Below, one piece after another: positions 1 to 6,035 of a stretch of DNA of 9,498 bases. The notes beneath the pieces were generated by a model that saw nothing but the letters and a program-made list of their open reading frames with translations, was not told the DNA's origin and did not search any database. This DNA is from Litorimonas sp049647245 (GTDB lineage Bacteria > Pseudomonadota > Alphaproteobacteria > Caulobacterales > Maricaulaceae): contig JBARXH010000130.1 in NCBI GenBank assembly GCA_049647245.1, positions 1 through 9,498 of the forward strand. The letters are read 5' to 3'. The first letter of the stretch is position 1. Each line of letters starts with the position of its first letter. The translations under genes and the position numbers were made by a program.

Positions 1-408
1 CTGTCCACCCTCGTCGCCGCCGTCCAGGCCGCCGACCTGGTCGATGCCCTGTCCGCGGACGGTCCGTTCACGGTGTTCGCGCCGACCAACGATGCCTTCG
101 GTGCCCTGCCGGCCGGCACGGTCGACACGCTGCTTATGCCCGAAAACAAGGACAAGCTGTCCAAGATCCTGACCAGCCACGTCGTTTCCGGCTCCTTCGC
201 AGCCGCTGACGTGATCGCCCTGGCCGAAGCCAATGGCGGCAAGGCCGAGCTGACGACCCTATCGGGTGCCAAGCTGAAAGCCTACGCCAAGGACGGCAAG
301 GTCTACATCAAGGACGAAAACGGCGGAAAAGCCACCGTTGCGACCGCCGACGTGACCACGTCCAACGGCACGGTCCACGTCGTGTCCTCCGTGCTGCTGC
401 CGAAGTAG
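1..408 (+). CDS. Fasciclin (FAS1) domain protein, 5'-truncated
   Basis: The reading frame is open from base 1 and ends at TAG (406-408), giving 135 visible residues of one FAS1 domain. The H1-type motif FTVFAPTNDAFGALP lies near visible residues 23-37 and the closing H2-type motif GTVHVVSSVLLPK is at the C-terminus. Between them is the usual Leu/Val-rich segment (KLSKILTSHVVSG, then an AKLKAYAKDGKVYIKD strand pair). FAS1 proteins are normally secreted or surface-anchored and mediate adhesion or matrix contacts; bacterial single-domain forms usually carry a signal peptide, which here would lie outside the window. A GTG at 73 could be mistaken for a start, but the H1 motif begins before it and the frame continues upstream, so the gene is simply cut by the window edge. 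It is followed by a strong terminator. The family is clear; the biological role is not. Confidence 0.92.
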   Translation: MSTLVAAVQAADLVDALSADGPFTVFAPTNDAFGALPAGTVDTLLMPENKDKLSKILTSHVVSGSFAAADVIALAEANGGKAELTTLSGAKLKAYAKDGKVYIKDENGGKATVATADVTTSNGTVHVVSSVLLPK

Positions 409-429
409 CGGACGCAACACCGAAAAAAG

Positions 430-467
430 AAAGGCCGCCTTCCCTGTTTTCGGGGAGGGCGGCCTTT
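430..467. terminator. Bidirectional Rho-independent terminator
   Basis: A 15-bp stem pairs 430-444 with 453-467, with one G-T pair and an 8-nt loop TGTTTTCG. The stem contains AAAGGCCGCC against GGCGGCCTTT. It is followed on the + strand by a T tract (465-469) and preceded by an A tract (423-428) that becomes a U tract on the - strand. It sits between the convergent fasciclin (+) and transaldolase (-) genes, so it can serve both. Confidence 0.93.
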
Positions 468-496
468 TTCGTGTCCCGGAAAAAAAGCGGGCGTGC

Positions 497-1147
497 CTAG
501 ATGCTCTGGCCCGTGCCTTCCCAATCCTTCAGGAAGGCGGCCAGGCCCTTGTCCGTCAGCGGATGGTTGGCGAGGCTCTTGATGACCCCCGGCGGGGCCG
601 TGATCACGTCCGCGCCGATCAGGGCGCAGTCCTTGACGTGGTTGACGTTGCGGATCGACGCGGCGAGCACTTCGGTCTCGAACCCGTAATTGTCGTAGAT
701 TTCGCGAATGTCCTGGATCAGCTCCATGCCGTCCAGCGTGATGTCGTCCAGCCGCCCGATGAAGGGCGAGATGTAGGTCGCGCCGCATTTGGCGGCCAGC
801 AGCGCCTGGTTGGGCGAGAAGCAGAGCGTGACGTTCGTCGGCACGCCCTCCTTGGACAGGCGGGAGCAGGCGGCGAGGCCGTCCATCGTCAAGGGCAGCT
901 TGACGCAGACATTGTCGGCGATCTGGCGCAATGTCTTGCCTTCGCGGACCATGTCGTCCGTGGTCGTGGCGACCACTTCGGCGGAAACGTGGCCGTCCGT
1001 GAGCTTGCAGATCTCCGCGATGACGTCCTTGAAGTCGCGGCCGGACTTGGCGATGATGGACGGGTTGGTGGTCACCCCGTCCACAAGGCCGACATCGGCA
1101 AGTTCGGAGATGGCGTCCAGATCGGCGGAATCGACGAAGAATTTCAT
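497..1147 (-). CDS. tal: Transaldolase, small TalC/FSA family
   Basis: This is a complete 216-aa class I aldolase-fold protein of the small TalC / fructose-6-phosphate aldolase family, the usual length for the group. It should act in the cytoplasm, transferring dihydroxyacetone units in the non-oxidative pentose phosphate pathway. Visible motifs are MKFFVDSADL at the start, GVTTNPS (24-30), and KLPLT with the predicted Schiff-base lysine K83. Counting from K83, position 57 is Glu (SAEVV) and position 129 is Phe (SPFIGR). These fall where FSA has Gln59 and Tyr131 around its Lys85, and TalC-type transaldolases have Glu and Phe, so transaldolase activity is favoured over free-DHA aldolase activity. 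The ATG at 1147 is chosen because homologues start MKFFxD; an upstream in-frame TTG at 1192 would add an unconserved 15-residue leader. An AGGA lies about 11 nt upstream. The gene is divergent from priA with 64 bp between the starts. Confidence 0.93.
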   Translation of the reverse strand: MKFFVDSADLDAISELADVGLVDGVTTNPSIIAKSGRDFKDVIAEICKLTDGHVSAEVVATTTDDMVREGKTLRQIADNVCVKLPLTMDGLAACSRLSKEGVPTNVTLCFSPNQALLAAKCGATYISPFIGRLDDITLDGMELIQDIREIYDNYGFETEVLAASIRNVNHVKDCALIGADVITAPPGVIKSLANHPLTDKGLAAFLKDWEGTGQSI

Positions 1148-1211
1148 GGCAGGCTGCGTCCTGTGTGACGAAAGGGGCGGCGGGAATCGCAAGGCCTGAT
1201 AACACGCCCGG
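1148..1211. promoter_or_regulatory. Divergent intergenic region of tal and priA
   Basis: These 64 bp must hold the start signals of both divergent genes unless they lie inside the coding regions. On the + strand GATAAC (1198-1203) is a possible -10 element ending 8 nt before the priA ATG, which has no recognisable Shine-Dalgarno, so priA could be leaderless; no convincing -35 is visible. GAATC at 1184-1188 is a GANTC site, the target of CcrM-type methylation in alphaproteobacteria. The promoter assignment is weak. Confidence 0.35.
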
Positions 1212-3395
1212 ATGAGCCGCCAAACCGCTCAGCTCCTGTTTCCCGTGAACGTCCCCGGCGCGTTCGACTACGCCGTGCCGGACGGGATGCGCGTGGCGCG
1301 CGGCGAGTTCGTCTTCGCGCCCATCGGCAAGCAGATGAAACTGGGCGTGGTGATGGGCACGGCCCCGGCCCCGGCCGAAGAGGGGCGCGACCTGAAGGAG
1401 GTGGCGGAGGTCAAGCCGACCCGCCCTCTGCCCGAAGCGACGCTGGACTTCATCGACTGGGTGGCCCGCTACAATGTCGCCAGCCCGGGACAGGTGCTGC
1501 GAATGGTCCTGCGCTCCTGGAAGGCGCTGGACCCATCGCCCATCGCCACCCTCTATGGACCCACCGGGGCCCGGCCGCTGAACCTTAACCCCGCGCGCCG
1601 GGCCGCGCTGGACGAAGGCGGGCCGTTCCCGGCGCGCGCATCGGAGATCGCCAAACGCGCGGGCATTTCGGCAGGCGTGGTCAAGGGCATGGTCAAGGCG
1701 GGACTGATGCGCGCCGACGAGCGGCCCGTCGATCCGCCCTATCCCGACCCCGACCCGGACCGGCCGGGCCGCGAGTTGTCTCCGGCGCAGACACGCGCCG
1801 CCGGAGAGCTGGTCGCGCAGGTCCGCAAGAACGCCTATTCCGCCTCCCTGCTCGACGGAGTGACGGGGTCCGGCAAGACCGAAGTCTATTTCGAGGCCGT
1901 TGCGGAAGCCCTCCGCCAAAGGGATGGAGGGCAGGGCAGACAGGTGCTGATCCTCGTGCCGGAGATCGCGCTGACGCAGGCGGGCCTGTCGCGCTTCCGG
2001 CAGCGCTTCGGCGCGGAACCTGTCGCCTGGCATTCCTCCATCACCGACATGGAACGCCGCCGCGCCTGGCGCGAAGTCGCGCACGGAAGGGCCAAGCTGG
2101 TCGTGGGCGCGCGCTCCGCGCTTTTCCTGCCTTTCGCCAATCTCGGACTGATCGTGGTGGACGAGGAACACGACACCTCTTTCAAGCAGGAAGAGGGCGT
2201 GATCTACAATGCGCGCGACATGGCGGTGCTGCGCGGACGGCTGGAAGACCGGCCGGTGATCCTCGCTTCCGCCACCCCGTCGCTGGAAAGCCTCCAGAAC
2301 GCGCGCTCGGGCCGCTACGCCCATGTGGTGCTGCCCGAGCGGCCGGGTGCGATCACCCTGCCGGAAATCGGCCTGATCGACATGAAGGACCACAAGCCGG
2401 AGCCTGGATCGTTCCTGTCCGAGCCCATGGTGCAGGCCGTGGCCGAACGCATCTCCCGGGGCGAGCAGTCGCTGCTCTACATGAACCGCCGGGGTTATGC
2501 GCCGCTGATCCTGTGCAAGGCATGCGGGGAGCGGCTGCGCAGTCCCGACACGGATAGCTGGCTGGTTGAACACCGCGCCACGGGCCGCGCCGTCTGCCAC
2601 CTGACGGGCTTTTCCATGCGGATGCCGCGCGCTTGCCCGAAATGCGGGGCGGAAGACGGGCTGACCTCCATCGGCCCCGGCGTGGAACGCATCGCGGACG
2701 AAGCGCAAACGCACTTCCCCCACGCGCGGGTGGAAATTCTGTCCTCCGACACCACTGCCACGCCGGACGAGATCAAGGCTCGGCTGGGCCGGATGGAGCG
2801 CGGAGAGATCGACATCCTCGTCGGAACGCAGATGGTGGTGAAGGGCCACAACTTTCCCAAGCTGACCTTCGTCGGCGTGGTGGACGGAGACCTGCTGATG
2901 GGCGGGGCGGACCCGCGCGCGGGCGAGCGCACCTATCAGACGCTGGTGCAGGTGGCGGGCCGTGCGGGCCGGGCCGACAAGGCGGGAACTGCCCTGATCC
3001 AGACACACCATCCCGAACACGAGGCGCTGCAGGCGCTGGTCGCGGGCGACCGGGAGATGTTCGTCGGCGTGGAAATGGCCATGCGCGACATGCTGGGCCT
3101 GCCGCCCTACGGACGGCTGGCCGCCGTGATCGTCTGGGGACCGGATCTGAAGAAGACCAAGGATCTCGCCAAGGACTTCCTCGCCAAGGCGCCGCGCGCG
3201 GACGGGATCGAAATCCTCGGCCCCAGCGAAGCCCCCATCGCCCGCCTGCGCGGCCTCTATCGCCGCCGCCTCTTCGTTCGGGCGGAGCCCCACGTGAACC
3301 TGTCTAAATACATGACCGCCTGGCGCGCGAACTGGAAGCGCGTCCCGGCCAAGTACAAGATCCAGATCGACATCGATCCGCAGAGTTTCGTCTGA
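1212..3395 (+). CDS. priA: Primosomal protein N' (PriA), replication restart helicase
   Basis: PriA is the 3'-5' superfamily 2 helicase that recognises abandoned replication forks and reloads the replisome. The gene is complete (727 aa, typical length). The N-terminal 3'-DNA-binding domain starts at LLFPVNVPGAFDYAVPDG; a winged-helix region follows (about 105-185). Walker A is GVTGSGKT (216-223, K222), the DEEH box is 317-320, followed by the PriA-specific aromatic-rich loop DTSFKQEEG and motif ASATPS. The zinc region lies at 435-478 between the helicase motifs. The outer-site cysteines C435, C438, C475 and C478 are present, but the inner-site positions read S444, T447, C462 and T465, so three of four inner cysteines are missing. 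Late helicase motifs are GTQMVVKGHNFP and QVAGRAGR. The ATG at 1212 is the family start; no clear Shine-Dalgarno precedes it. It is convergent with the GST-like gene. Confidence 0.97.
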   Translation: MSRQTAQLLFPVNVPGAFDYAVPDGMRVARGEFVFAPIGKQMKLGVVMGTAPAPAEEGRDLKEVAEVKPTRPLPEATLDFIDWVARYNVASPGQVLRMVLRSWKALDPSPIATLYGPTGARPLNLNPARRAALDEGGPFPARASEIAKRAGISAGVVKGMVKAGLMRADERPVDPPYPDPDPDRPGRELSPAQTRAAGELVAQVRKNAYSASLLDGVTGSGKTEVYFEAVAEALRQRDGGQGRQVLILVPEIALTQAGLSRFRQRFGAEPVAWHSSITDMERRRAWREVAHGRAKLVVGARSALFLPFANLGLIVVDEEHDTSFKQEEGVIYNARDMAVLRGRLEDRPVILASATPSLESLQNARSGRYAHVVLPERPGAITLPEIGLIDMKDHKPEPGSFLSEPMVQAVAERISRGEQSLLYMNRRGYAPLILCKACGERLRSPDTDSWLVEHRATGRAVCHLTGFSMRMPRACPKCGAEDGLTSIGPGVERIADEAQTHFPHARVEILSSDTTATPDEIKARLGRMERGEIDILVGTQMVVKGHNFPKLTFVGVVDGDLLMGGADPRAGERTYQTLVQVAGRAGRADKAGTALIQTHHPEHEALQALVAGDREMFVGVEMAMRDMLGLPPYGRLAAVIVWGPDLKKTKDLAKDFLAKAPRADGIEILGPSEAPIARLRGLYRRRLFVRAEPHVNLSKYMTAWRANWKRVPAKYKIQIDIDPQSFV

Positions 3396-3417
3396 AGGGA
3401 AGCCCGGCGAAACCCCG

Positions 3418-3438
3418 GGTCTGGGTGGTGGCCAGACC
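3418..3438. terminator. Hairpin between convergent priA and GST genes, possible weak terminator
   Basis: GGTCTGG (3418-3424) pairs perfectly with CCAGACC (3432-3438) around a 7-nt loop. It lies between the priA stop (3395) and the GST stop codon (3438-3440), touching the latter. There is no T tract, so it is at best a weak or Rho-assisted terminator. An alternative stem, CCCGG (3403-3407) with CCGGG (3415-3419), shares bases with it and cannot form at the same time. Confidence 0.35.
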
Positions 3439-4058
3439 TAGCCGTCGGTCAGACGGGGCAGCGGGAAGAAGAAGTCCTGATCCTCGACCCTTCCGAGCCA
3501 CGCCCGGAGGGACTCGAACTCGGACAGATCGATACCTCCCTCCGGAGCCAGCCGGATATAGCCGTAGCAGGCGAGATCCGCGATCGTGGGAGGCGATGCG
3601 TATCCGGGGTCGGATGCCAGCCAGTCCCGATCCTCGAGATGAGCGTCGGTCCATCGCAGCAACTTGTCCGCGATCCGGGCAGCTTGGTCCGCATCGAAGT
3701 TTCCGCCGAACTGCCGGATGTTGCGGGCCAGGCCGGGGCCGTAGACAATCTCTCCGGCCGCAACGGACAGCCACCGTTGAACACGCGCTGCCTTTTCGGG
3801 CGTTTCGGGCAGCCAAAGGCCCTCCGGATCGTAGCGTTTGGCCAGATAGACCAGCGCTGCGTTACTGTCTGGGAGGACGACAGCGTCGTCCACGAGAACG
3901 GGAATCTGGCCGAATGGATTGAGGGACAGGAACCAGGCCTCGCCACGCTCTCCGCGGGGTGTCACTCTGTAAGTGTACTCCATGCCGAGAGCATGCAGCA
4001 GAAGACGCACACGGTGTGCATGGGCGGAAAGGTCGGTCCCGTAGAGCGTGATCGCCAT
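3438..4058 (-). CDS. Glutathione S-transferase-like protein
   Basis: This is a complete 206-aa cytosolic GST-fold protein of normal family length. The N-terminal thioredoxin-like domain (about 1-80) opens with ITLYGTDLSAHAHRVRLLL. The cis-proline segment GQIPVLVDD and the following PDSNAALVYLAKRY occupy the place where the family binds the gamma-glutamyl part of glutathione (usually ES-AI; here DS-AA). The helical C-terminal domain (about 90-206) includes TIADLACYGYI, the N-capping/hydrophobic staple motif of GSTs. These proteins conjugate or reduce electrophiles with glutathione; the substrate cannot be read from sequence. Ser10/Ser11 or His13 are candidate glutathione-activating residues, but I cannot assign one. 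The ATG at 4058 is preceded by AGG about 6 nt upstream. It is convergent with priA; the next gene upstream on the same strand starts at 4548, 118 bp before it. Confidence 0.9.
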   Translation of the reverse strand: MAITLYGTDLSAHAHRVRLLLHALGMEYTYRVTPRGERGEAWFLSLNPFGQIPVLVDDAVVLPDSNAALVYLAKRYDPEGLWLPETPEKAARVQRWLSVAAGEIVYGPGLARNIRQFGGNFDADQAARIADKLLRWTDAHLEDRDWLASDPGYASPPTIADLACYGYIRLAPEGGIDLSEFESLRAWLGRVEDQDFFFPLPRLTDG

Positions 4059-4074
4059 GCGCGCCTGTGTAAAA

Positions 4075-4144
4075 CCAAAGGAGCGCGGCGCAAGGGTGGG
4101 GTTCCAGAACCGGAACGGAACGGCGTCACTCGCTCAGCCTTTGG
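4075..4144. repeat. Inverted repeat in the GST leader
   Basis: CCAAAGG (4075-4081) and CCTTTGG (4138-4144) form a perfect 7-bp inverted repeat 56 nt apart in the 118-bp gap upstream of the GST-like gene. Inside lies a short GGTTC/GAACC hairpin candidate. On the - strand the second arm is followed by GGTTTTA, so the RNA could fold into a structured leader. The function is unknown and chance is possible. Confidence 0.3.
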
Positions 4145-4149
4145 AAGGA

Positions 4150-4168
4150 AACCCCGACAAAACGGGTT
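4150..4168 (-). terminator. Possible weak terminator after the small exported protein gene
   Basis: AACCC (4150-4154) pairs with GGGTT (4164-4168) around a 9-nt loop, 8 nt past the stop codon of the hypothetical gene ending at 4177. On the - strand it is followed by TTCCTTCC rather than a clean T tract, so support is modest. Confidence 0.25.
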
Positions 4169-4176
4169 GCTTGCGA

Positions 4177-4548
4177 TCAGCGCCGAAGAGGCGCTGCGAC
4201 CGGCGTGCGGTTGCGGTCCAGCAGGGCGTAGTCCACGGACACGCCCATTTCGGCCAGCGCCTGGAGGTCGAGGCTCGGCGCGGCGATGCGAACGAAGCTC
4301 TCCTGCAATGTGTGGGCGACCAGACGGATCATGCGGGACGGTATCACCCGCGACAGCTGGCCCGTGACGCGCAGCGTCGCGGTCGCCTCGTCATAGGTAT
4401 AGCTGAGCGTCACGGGACCGCCCGCTTCCGCGTAGGCGGCCGTCATCTCTTGCGCATAGACGGCCGCCGGATGGACCGGTCCGGGCCGGGCCTCCGACGC
4501 GGCCAATCCGGCCAGACCTCCCAGAATGACGGGTATGAGAATAGACAT
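4177..4548 (-). CDS. Small putative exported protein of unknown function
   Basis: This 123-aa reading frame is not one I recognise. The start is well supported: GGGGAGGT lies about 6 nt before the ATG at 4548, the strongest Shine-Dalgarno in the window. The N-terminus MSILIPVILGGLAGLAAS is a short hydrophobic segment followed by EARPGP, consistent with a signal peptide or a single membrane anchor, though no positive charge precedes it. The rest (about 30-123) looks like a small alpha/beta domain: a TLSYTYDEATATLRVTGQL strand pair, a helix near RMIRLVAHTLQESF, and a C-terminal VSVDYALLDRNRTPVAAPL strand. It has no cysteines and no recognisable catalytic motif. It lies 85 bp downstream of purA on the same strand, with a palindrome in the gap, so it may have its own promoter. 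Codon use looks like its neighbours, so I take it as native and real. Confidence 0.75.
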   Translation of the reverse strand: MSILIPVILGGLAGLAASEARPGPVHPAAVYAQEMTAAYAEAGGPVTLSYTYDEATATLRVTGQLSRVIPSRMIRLVAHTLQESFVRIAAPSLDLQALAEMGVSVDYALLDRNRTPVAAPLRR

Positions 4549-4598
4549 GCCGGCACCTCCCCTTGCTGCATGATGGCTATGGGGAAGAGGGTTAACGC

Positions 4599-4620
4599 GG
4601 ACTTTACAATTGCAAAGCCC
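4599..4620. promoter_or_regulatory. 22-nt imperfect palindrome, operator-like or RNA hairpin
   Basis: GGACTTTACAATTG followed by CAAAGCCC forms an imperfect dyad centred on CAATTG. Read as - strand RNA, GGGCUUUGC pairs with GUAAAGUCC (two G-U pairs) around loop AAUU. It lies 14 nt after the purA stop and 50 nt upstream of the small exported-protein start. With no T tract after it, an operator or promoter element for the downstream gene is as likely as a purA 3'-end hairpin. Confidence 0.4.
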
Positions 4621-4633
4621 GAATCGCAGGTCG

Positions 4634-5932
4634 TCAGATGGCCGGCTTGAACGGATCGCGCATCAGGATGACGTCCTCGCGCTCCGGGCTGGTGCTGACC
4701 ATGCTGACGGGGCAGCCGATCAGTTCCTCCACGCGCCGGACATATTTCACGGCTTCCGCCGGAAGATCCGCCCAGCTGCGCGCGCCGCGCGTGCTGCCCT
4801 GCCAGCCGTCCAGCGTCTCGTAGATCGGCTCCACGCGGGCCTGGGGTCCCGACCCGGCGGGCAGGCGGCGCAGGATGCGGCCGTCCAGCTTGTAGCCCGT
4901 GCAGATCTTCAGCTCCGGCAGGCCGTCCAGCACGTCCAGCTTGGTCAGGGCGATGCCCGTGATGCCGCCCGTGACGATGGCCTGGCGCACCATGACGGCA
5001 TCGAACCAGCCGCACCGGCGCTGGCGGCCCGTCACGGTCCCGAACTCGTGGCCACGCTCGCCGAGGCGTTGTCCGGTCGCGTCGTTCAGCTCGGTCGGGA
5101 AGGGGCCTTCGCCCACCCGCGTGGTGTAGGCCTTGGTAATGCCCAGAACGTAGTTGAGCGCGCGCGGACCGAGACCGGTTCCCGCCGCGGCCTGTCCGGC
5201 GATGGTGTTGGAACTGGTCACGAACGGATAGGTGCCGTGGTCGATGTCCAGCATGGCGCCCTGCGCGCCTTCGAAAAGGATGCGCTGCTCGGCGCGGCGC
5301 GCATCGTCCAGTACCTGCCAGACGGGCGCCATGTGCGGCAGGATGGACGGGGCGATCTCGAGCAGGCTCTGGGTCAGCGTGTCCGCTTCCACCGGGTCGT
5401 GGCCAAGGCCGACACGCAGGGCGTTGTGGTGGTGGAGCAGATTCTCCACCCGGGCCTTCAGATGGACCGGATCGTCCAGGTCGCAGACCCGGATGGCACG
5501 GCGGGCGACCTTGTCCTCATAGGCCGGGCCGATGCCGCGCTTGGTCGTGCCGATCCGGATACCGTCCACCCGGTTCTCGCGGATCTCGTCCAGCTGTTCG
5601 TGGATCGGCAGGATCAGGGCGGCCGATTCGGAAATCTTCAGATTGTCCGCCGTGATCTTCACGCCCTGTTCGCGGATGCGGCCGGCCTCGGCCACGAACG
5701 CCCACGGGTTCAGCACGACCCCGTTGCCGATCACGGACAGCTTGCCGCCGCGCACCACGCCGCTGGGCAGGAGCGACAGCTTGTAGACCGTTCCGTCCAC
5801 CACCAGCGTGTGGCCCGCATTGTGGCCGCCCTGGAACCGCGCCACCACATCGGCGCGGCTGCTCAGCCAGTCGACGATCTTGCCTTTTCCTTCGTCTCCC
5901 CACTGGGATCCGACGACGACGACATTGGCCAT
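4634..5932 (-). CDS. purA: Adenylosuccinate synthase (PurA)
   Basis: PurA joins IMP and aspartate using GTP to make adenylosuccinate, the first committed step from IMP to AMP, in the cytoplasm. The gene is complete (432 aa, the usual length). The signature QWGDEGKGK starts at residue 10 and carries the catalytic Asp13; GGHNAGHT (35-42) carries His41. IMP-site motifs GTTKRGIGPAYEDK and LFEGAQGAMLDIDHGTYPFV follow, then the TSSNT and GVGEGPFPTE-like segment (here TTRVGEGPFPTEL), the GRQRRCGWFD motif and the C-terminal guanine-site region LTKLDVLDGL. No key residue is missing. The ATG at 5932 is the family start (MANVVVVGSQWGDEGKGK), with GAGG a few bases upstream. An intrinsic terminator ends only 13 nt before this ATG, which raises the question of how purA is transcribed. 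It is followed by the small exported-protein gene on the same strand. Confidence 0.98.
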   Translation of the reverse strand: MANVVVVGSQWGDEGKGKIVDWLSSRADVVARFQGGHNAGHTLVVDGTVYKLSLLPSGVVRGGKLSVIGNGVVLNPWAFVAEAGRIREQGVKITADNLKISESAALILPIHEQLDEIRENRVDGIRIGTTKRGIGPAYEDKVARRAIRVCDLDDPVHLKARVENLLHHHNALRVGLGHDPVEADTLTQSLLEIAPSILPHMAPVWQVLDDARRAEQRILFEGAQGAMLDIDHGTYPFVTSSNTIAGQAAAGTGLGPRALNYVLGITKAYTTRVGEGPFPTELNDATGQRLGERGHEFGTVTGRQRRCGWFDAVMVRQAIVTGGITGIALTKLDVLDGLPELKICTGYKLDGRILRRLPAGSGPQARVEPIYETLDGWQGSTRGARSWADLPAEAVKYVRRVEELIGCPVSMVSTSPEREDVILMRDPFKPAI

Positions 5933-5945
5933 GCGACCTCACATG

Positions 5946-5977
5946 AAAAAGCGCAGGAGGCGGGAAGCCTCCTGCGC
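5946..5977 (-). terminator. Strong Rho-independent terminator between the pagL-like gene and purA
   Basis: On the - strand a perfect 11-bp stem, GCGCAGGAGGC with GCCTCCTGCGC (5967-5977 with 5951-5961), closes a TTCCC loop and is followed directly by TTTTT (5950-5946). It lies 58 nt after the pagL-like stop and ends 13 nt before the purA ATG. It may end the pagL-like transcript, attenuate purA, or both. A further inverted pair, ACACTTC (6027-6021) with GAAGTGT (5988-5982), precedes it in the same leader. Confidence 0.92.
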
Positions 5978-6035
5978 GGGAACACTTCGTGCGGCCCTTA
6001 GACGAGCGGGGCGGGGCTGGGAAGTGTACGGACGG

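Noticed and set aside
303..3293. 996-codon open frame on the - strand, antisense to priA and running through tal
   Set aside because: Its composition (Arg/His/Gly/Ala-rich, no domain pattern) is that of an antisense shadow in GC-rich DNA; priA and tal on these bases are strongly supported by conserved motifs.
5939..5944. Start-stop ATGTGA just upstream of the purA ATG (- strand)
   Set aside because: The TGA overlaps the Shine-Dalgarno GAGG and the six bases can arise by chance; there is no evidence it is used as a regulatory mini-ORF.
4610..6001. 463-codon open frame on the + strand, antisense to purA
   Set aside because: Composition rich in His/Gln/Arg/Ala with no motif; it is the mirror of the highly conserved purA frame.
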